The notes under the pieces: model-generated
What the model was told of the DNA's origin: nothing
What the model saw: only the letters and a program-made list of their open reading frames with translations
Databases searched by the model: none
Assembly (NCBI GenBank): GCA_021850085.1
Contig: JAJZRZ010000073.1
Coordinates: 1 to 7,961 of the forward strand
DNA from: Actinomycetes bacterium
Lineage (GTDB): Bacteria > Actinomycetota > Coriobacteriia > Anaerosomatales > Anaerosomataceae
Direction: 5' to 3'
Length of the DNA stretch: 7,961 bases
Translations under genes and position numbers: made by a program
In this document: piece by piece, positions 5,064 to 7,961 of the stretch
Position numbering within the stretch: position 1 is the first letter of the stretch
Layout of the letters: every line of letters begins with the position of its first letter

Positions 5064-6355
5064 AGGGTCACGTGCAGCCCTACAAGAGGAATGGCAAGGT
5101 GGTCCGCGATCGGTGGCGAATCGCCATTGACCGTGGCCGAGACGGCGCAGGCAAACGCCAACGGGACTACTACTACTTCACCGGCACCAAGTACGCAGCC
5201 GAGCGAGAGATGAGACGACTACTCACCTCTGCCGACAAGGGTGTGTACGTCAAGCCCGAAGGTCAGAGCGTGGCCGGTTGGCTCGACGCATGGATCAAGG
5301 ACTACGCGCCGATCGGGCGGGCGGGCTCGACGCTCAGGGGCTACGAGGGAATCATCAGACGCTATCTGAAGCCCGAGCTCGGGGAGCTGCGCCTTCAGAA
5401 GTTGAGCGCGGAGGCCATCCAGGCGATGTACACGCGCATGCAGCTGCCCAAGGCGAACGGTGGACTTGGGCTTTCGGAACGCACCGTGATTCAGACACAC
5501 GCAGTGCTGCACAAGGCCCTTTCACAGGCTGTGCGGCTGGACAAGATCGCGTTCAACCCGGCCGACACCGAGCGCGGTGTTGAACTGCCGAGACCCAAGC
5601 GACATCGAGTCGAGGTGCTCAGCGAACACAAGGTTGCCGAGCTTCTGAATGCCGTTGAGGGGACTCGACTGCATCTGCCCGTATTGCTCGCTGTCACGAC
5701 TGGGATGCGTCGCGGCGAGATCCTGGCACTTTCGTGGGATGACATCGACCTCGTGCGTGGCACAATCTCGGTCGTTCGGGCGTGGGATGAGGGGTCCAAA
5801 GGCTACGAACTCAAGGGGCCAAAGAGCGAGCGATCGCGCCGAACCATAGAAATGCCCGCGATCCTGGTGAGTGCGTTGGCGCTCGCAAAGGACGAACACG
5901 AGGATCGCCGGGCGCGTCGAGAACTCGCCGGCGAGAGCTACCAGCTTGAGTATGGTCCGCTGGTGTTCTCTCAGGAGGATGGCGAGCCGTGGTGGCCGTC
6001 GCGTTTTGAGTGGGCCTGGCAGGAGTTCAGGAAGTCTTCGCGTGTGGCACCGCGCTTCCATGACCTGCGCCACACTGCGCTATCGCTCATGCTCAGGCAG
6101 GGCAACGGCCCGAAGGTCGTCCAGGAGATCGCCGGTCACCATTCGTCGGCGTACACGATGGACACCTACTGCTGGTCCGATCGAGCCACTCTGAAAGCTG
6201 CGGCCGACAGTATCGGCGACCTTTTCAGCGGCGCTTTGGGCGCAGTGGAGAAGAAATCGGGCGACAAATCGGGCGACAAATCAGAGGACGCACCCCCTCT
6301 GACCTGCGATAAGTTGGTGCCCCCAAGGGAATTCGAATCCCTGTTGCCGCCTTGA
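5060..6355 (+). CDS. int: Tyrosine-type site-specific integrase (431 aa)
   Basis: A phage/ICE-type integrase that recombines the island with tRNA-Glu. Residues about 1-65 form the arm-binding N-terminal domain (QPYKRNGKVVRDRWRI). SVAGWLDAWIKDYAP starts the SAM-like core-binding domain (about 70-175), and the catalytic domain follows. Catalytic residues visible are R217 (TTGMRRGEIL), K255 (KGPKSERS), H334 and R337 (FHDLRHTAL), H360 (AGHHSS) and the nucleophile Y370 (MDTYCW), all present and correctly spaced, so it looks active. After the core comes a variable tail with KSGD repeats (399-410). The last 12-13 residues, LVPPREFESLLPP, are encoded antisense to the 3' half of tRNA-Glu, a common result of integration in which the gene reads through the att core. 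The excised circular form would probably have a different C-terminus. Confidence 0.93.
   Translation: MKGHVQPYKRNGKVVRDRWRIAIDRGRDGAGKRQRDYYYFTGTKYAAEREMRRLLTSADKGVYVKPEGQSVAGWLDAWIKDYAPIGRAGSTLRGYEGIIRRYLKPELGELRLQKLSAEAIQAMYTRMQLPKANGGLGLSERTVIQTHAVLHKALSQAVRLDKIAFNPADTERGVELPRPKRHRVEVLSEHKVAELLNAVEGTRLHLPVLLAVTTGMRRGEILALSWDDIDLVRGTISVVRAWDEGSKGYELKGPKSERSRRTIEMPAILVSALALAKDEHEDRRARRELAGESYQLEYGPLVFSQEDGEPWWPSRFEWAWQEFRKSSRVAPRFHDLRHTALSLMLRQGNGPKVVQEIAGHHSSAYTMDTYCWSDRATLKAAADSIGDLFSGALGAVEKKSGDKSGDKSEDAPPLTCDKLVPPREFESLLPP
6254..6282 (+). repeat. Short tandem repeat, 12-bp unit, in integrase tail
   Basis: AAATCGGGCGAC occurs at 6254-6265 and 6266-6277, followed by AAATC at 6278-6282. 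It encodes KSGDKSGDKS in frame. It lies between the catalytic domain and the tRNA-derived end, a place where length may vary by slippage without affecting catalysis. Confidence 0.9.
6281..6302 (-). terminator. Candidate terminator of the tRNA operon, within int codons
   Basis: TCAGAGG (6281-6287) and CCTCTGA (6296-6302) form a 7-bp stem with an 8-base loop. On the minus strand it lies 13 bases after the tRNA-Glu CCA end and is followed by TTTG, so it could end tRNA transcription. The stem is short and the T-run weak. The original chromosomal terminator would have been displaced by the island. Confidence 0.4.
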
Positions 6356-6390
6356 AAGGGCGGAGTCCTTGGCCGCTAGACGATGGGGGC
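6315..6390 (-). tRNA. tRNA-Glu (anticodon TTC), island attachment site
   Basis: The complete 76-nt cloverleaf reads on the minus strand. The acceptor GCCCCCA pairs with TGGGGGC, the D stem is GTC/GAC, the anticodon arm is CCGCC-CTTTCAA-GGCGG with TTC, and the T arm is AGGGA-TTCGAAT-TCCCT. The discriminator base is A, and CCA is encoded (6317-6315). The 3' half overlaps the end of the integrase gene on the other strand, so this is one end of the island. The tRNA stays intact after integration because the element brings an identical 3' end. No second copy of this 3' end is seen elsewhere in the window, so the other att is off the left edge. The exact crossover cannot be fixed from one junction. 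Confidence 0.97.
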
Positions 6391-6404
6391 CGGTATGCAC
6401 TTCG

Positions 6405-6480
6405 TGGTGGGCCGTGCAGGTCTCGAACCTGCGACCTTGGGATTAAAAGTCCCCTGCTCTGCCAACTGAGCTAACGGCCC
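6405..6480 (-). tRNA. tRNA-Lys (anticodon TTT)
   Basis: A 76-nt cloverleaf on the minus strand. The acceptor GGGCCGT pairs with ACGGCCC, the D arm reads GCTC-AGTTGGCA-GAGC, and the anticodon arm is GGGGA-CTTTTAA-TCCC-like with TTT. The T arm GCAGG-TTCGAAC-CTGC is intact. The discriminator is A and CCA is encoded (6407-6405). It sits 14 bases before tRNA-Glu, so the two are probably one transcript. Confidence 0.97.
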
Positions 6481-6534
6481 GGACCTGCACATTTCGTGCC
6501 GCGTCATGCTTGGGCGGCAAAAAGCGCAAGGCGT

Positions 6535-6562
6535 AGTGTACCACGGTCGCCGTTGGGGTCAA
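6535..6562 (-). promoter_or_regulatory. Sigma70-type promoter of the tRNA-Lys/tRNA-Glu operon
   Basis: On the minus strand TTGACC (6562-6557) is separated by 16 bases from TACACT (6540-6535). Both are close to consensus, and the distance to the mature tRNA-Lys start (6480) leaves a short leader. Transcription would run away from pabB through both tRNAs toward the integrase end. Confidence 0.72.
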
Positions 6563-6610
6563 CGCGCTCCCGACGCGCAGGGGCGACGCGCGCGGACGAC
6601 ACCCGCGAGC

Positions 6611-7834
6611 TCAGCGCGTGCCGAGGACCGGCCCGACCTTGAGGAGCGCTTCTTGCCACTCGGCGGCGGGATCCGAATCGATTGTGATCCCACACCCGGT
6701 CCCCCAGCGTGCCTGTTGCCCCCCTGTGTACTCGAGCGTGCGAATGAGCACGGATGAGTCGAGCGCACCGGGCACCGCCACGAGCAGCGAGCCGGTGTAC
6801 GCGCCTCGCACCGAGCGCTCGAGCTCGCCGATGATGCGCATCGCCGCCCGCTTGGGAGCGCCCGTGACCGAGCCGCAGGGGAAGACCGCTGTCACCACGT
6901 CTGCGAGTGACGCGTCCGGCCGCAGCGTGGCCCGCACCGAGGAAACGAGCTGGTGGCAGTAGGGCGTGCCGAACACCTCGAGCAGCGGGTCCACGCGCAC
7001 GCTGCCGGGTATGGCGACACGGCCCAGGTCGTTGCGCTCGAGGTCCACGATCATGATGTGCTCGGCGCGCTCCTTCTCGTCGGCGGCAAGCTCGCGAGCG
7101 AGGCGAGCGTCCTCGGCCGCATCCGCATGCCGAGGGCGCGTGCCCTTGATGGGCTCGATGCCCGCCGACCACAGGCCGTTGGCGGCCCGTTCGAGCCTGC
7201 AGAACCGCTCGGGAGACGCGGATGCCAATGCCCCCTCAGGCGCTCCCCATAGCGCCGCCATCGGCGCGGCCGCGCGCGCGAGCAGCGTGCCGAACGCGAC
7301 CGCAGACGGGGCGCTCGGGGCGCCCGACACGCGGTACGTGAGGTTCAGGACGTACACGTCTCCGGCGGCTATACGCTCCTGCGTCTCGCGCACGGCCGTC
7401 GTGTAGGTGGATTCGTCGAGATCGGTCGTGCTTCCGGCAAGCAGCGGTCCGTCCGCCGATGCGGGCACCGTTCCAGGCGCGGGCAACGGCTCGGCATCAC
7501 CCCAGGCTCTCCAGCCCTGCGCACCCAGTACCCAGCCGCCGCCATACACGCGAACCTCGGCAGGGCCGTCGTATGGCAGGACCGCGCCCGCGAGCAGCGG
7601 GTCGTGGCGGCGCATGACGTCGTCGAGGAGGTCCGCGGCGCGCTCGTAGGCAAGATCCGTGTGGACGGTGCGCGGCTCCCAGCACGCGAGCGCGATGCCG
7701 CCGAACCACCCCCGCGGGCCGGATGGCGCGAGGACCAGCGGGAGCTTCTCAGGCGCGAGCGACGCCCCCAGCGCCGCCGGCGTGAGCCCGGGCGACACGA
7801 ACGGTCCGGAGAGCTCGATGTCCCCGAGCTTCAC
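6611..7834 (-). CDS. pabB: Aminodeoxychorismate synthase component I (PabB)
   Basis: PabB converts chorismate and ammonia to aminodeoxychorismate in PABA/folate synthesis, in the cytoplasm with a PabA amidotransferase. The 407-residue protein shows the chorismate-binding fold: GDVYVLNLTYR (158-168), SPERF (207-211), EPIKGTRPR (227-235) and DEKERAEHIMIVDLERNDLGR split over 252-272. H293 in the TPYCHQLV stretch, GSVTGAPK (321-328), AYTGSL (345-350) and E392 in AAEWQE follow. K230 in PIKGT marks PabB against TrpE, which has Ala there (PIAGT). It is a bit shorter than many PabB proteins at the N-terminus. The GTG at 7834 overlaps the upstream stop by 4 bases; no strong ribosome-binding site is seen, so coupling is likely. 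No amidotransferase or PabC domain is fused to it. Confidence 0.9.
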   Translation of the reverse strand: MKLGDIELSGPFVSPGLTPAALGASLAPEKLPLVLAPSGPRGWFGGIALACWEPRTVHTDLAYERAADLLDDVMRRHDPLLAGAVLPYDGPAEVRVYGGGWVLGAQGWRAWGDAEPLPAPGTVPASADGPLLAGSTTDLDESTYTTAVRETQERIAAGDVYVLNLTYRVSGAPSAPSAVAFGTLLARAAAPMAALWGAPEGALASASPERFCRLERAANGLWSAGIEPIKGTRPRHADAAEDARLARELAADEKERAEHIMIVDLERNDLGRVAIPGSVRVDPLLEVFGTPYCHQLVSSVRATLRPDASLADVVTAVFPCGSVTGAPKRAAMRIIGELERSVRGAYTGSLLVAVPGALDSSVLIRTLEYTGGQQARWGTGCGITIDSDPAAEWQEALLKVGPVLGTR

Positions 7835-7961
7835 GGGCCGGCCGCGAACAGGCGGTCGAAGGCGGTCGATAGCGCCGAGGCGGCCTCGCCACCGCGGCCA
7901 CGCACGCCCCGGGCGCCGGCCACCGCCGTGGTGAGGAGGACCTCGTCGGCGGAATCCACCT
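7831..7961 (-). CDS. pabC: Probable aminodeoxychorismate lyase (PabC), C-terminal end only
   Basis: Only the last 42 residues are in the window; the 5' part lies beyond the right edge. SADEVLLTTAVAGARGV and then SALSTAFDRLFA resemble the C-terminal end of class IV aminotransferase-fold proteins such as PabC (ADEV-L pattern). PabC releases pyruvate from aminodeoxychorismate to give PABA, which would fit directly upstream of pabB. The stop codon overlaps the pabB GTG start (GTGA), showing one operon. With so little sequence, another class IV aminotransferase is possible. Confidence 0.55.
   Translation of the reverse strand, partial: VDSADEVLLTTAVAGARGVRGRGGEAASALSTAFDRLFAAGP

Noticed and set aside
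5522..6073. Open frame of 183 aa antisense to the integrase
   Set aside because: The integrase catalytic motifs are in the plus frame, and the antisense translation has no recognisable feature.
1..6300. Second copy of the tRNA-Glu 3' end as the other att site
   Set aside because: Looked for the ATTCGAATCCCTG core in the plus strand left of the integrase end and found none; the other end is probably outside the window.
6504..7172. Open frame of 222 aa on the minus strand
   Set aside because: Out of frame with pabB, Arg/Ala/His-rich and without domains; pabB motifs in the other frame are unambiguous.

Overview
The window looks like a junction between a bacterial chromosome and an integrated genetic island. 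Base composition is high-GC throughout. Starts include ATG and GTG, genes overlap by 4 bases or less, and both tRNA genes encode CCA. This suggests an actinomycete-type bacterium, possibly Coriobacteriia, but the assignment is an inference from style and not a marker-based call.

Right part (about 6315-7961), ordinary chromosome on the minus strand: the 3' end of a probable pabC, then pabB, which overlaps it by 4 bases (folate/PABA synthesis). A sigma70-type promoter then drives a tRNA-Lys(TTT) to tRNA-Glu(TTC) pair. The 3' half of tRNA-Glu is the integration site of the island: the plus-strand integrase gene runs into the tRNA, and its last 12-13 residues are encoded antisense to it.

Island core (1765-6355): a two-gene plus-strand unit (zinc-finger protein, then tyrosine integrase, ATGA overlap) diverges from a tightly packed seven-gene minus-strand operon. 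In order the operon encodes an XRE repressor-like protein, an excisionase-like HTH protein, a second excisionase-like HTH protein with a cysteine cluster, an HTH_36-type replication-initiator-like protein, a small hypothetical, a protein made of two tandem copies of an excisionase-like HTH unit, and a small hypothetical. The initiator-like gene contains a perfect 20-bp inverted repeat in its linker-coding part, which could be an in-gene replication origin as in lambda O. A strong bidirectional hairpin terminator (1690-1721) separates this operon from the convergent cargo.

Cargo and left part (1-1764): a Shedu antiphage nuclease gene (sduA, 507-1637). Upstream is a 179-base non-coding stretch with an integron attC-like fold (about 338-424), and before that a small doubtful ORF (133-327). 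The other end of the island (the second att copy) is not in the window. No capsid, tail or conjugation genes are visible, so within these limits it resembles a compact satellite-like or integrative element that carries a defence gene.

How the parts would work together (inference): integrase and excisionase-like proteins control insertion at tRNA-Glu, the XRE protein acts at the divergent region 4079-4163, the HTH_36 protein may start replication at its own gene, and Shedu protects the host from phages.
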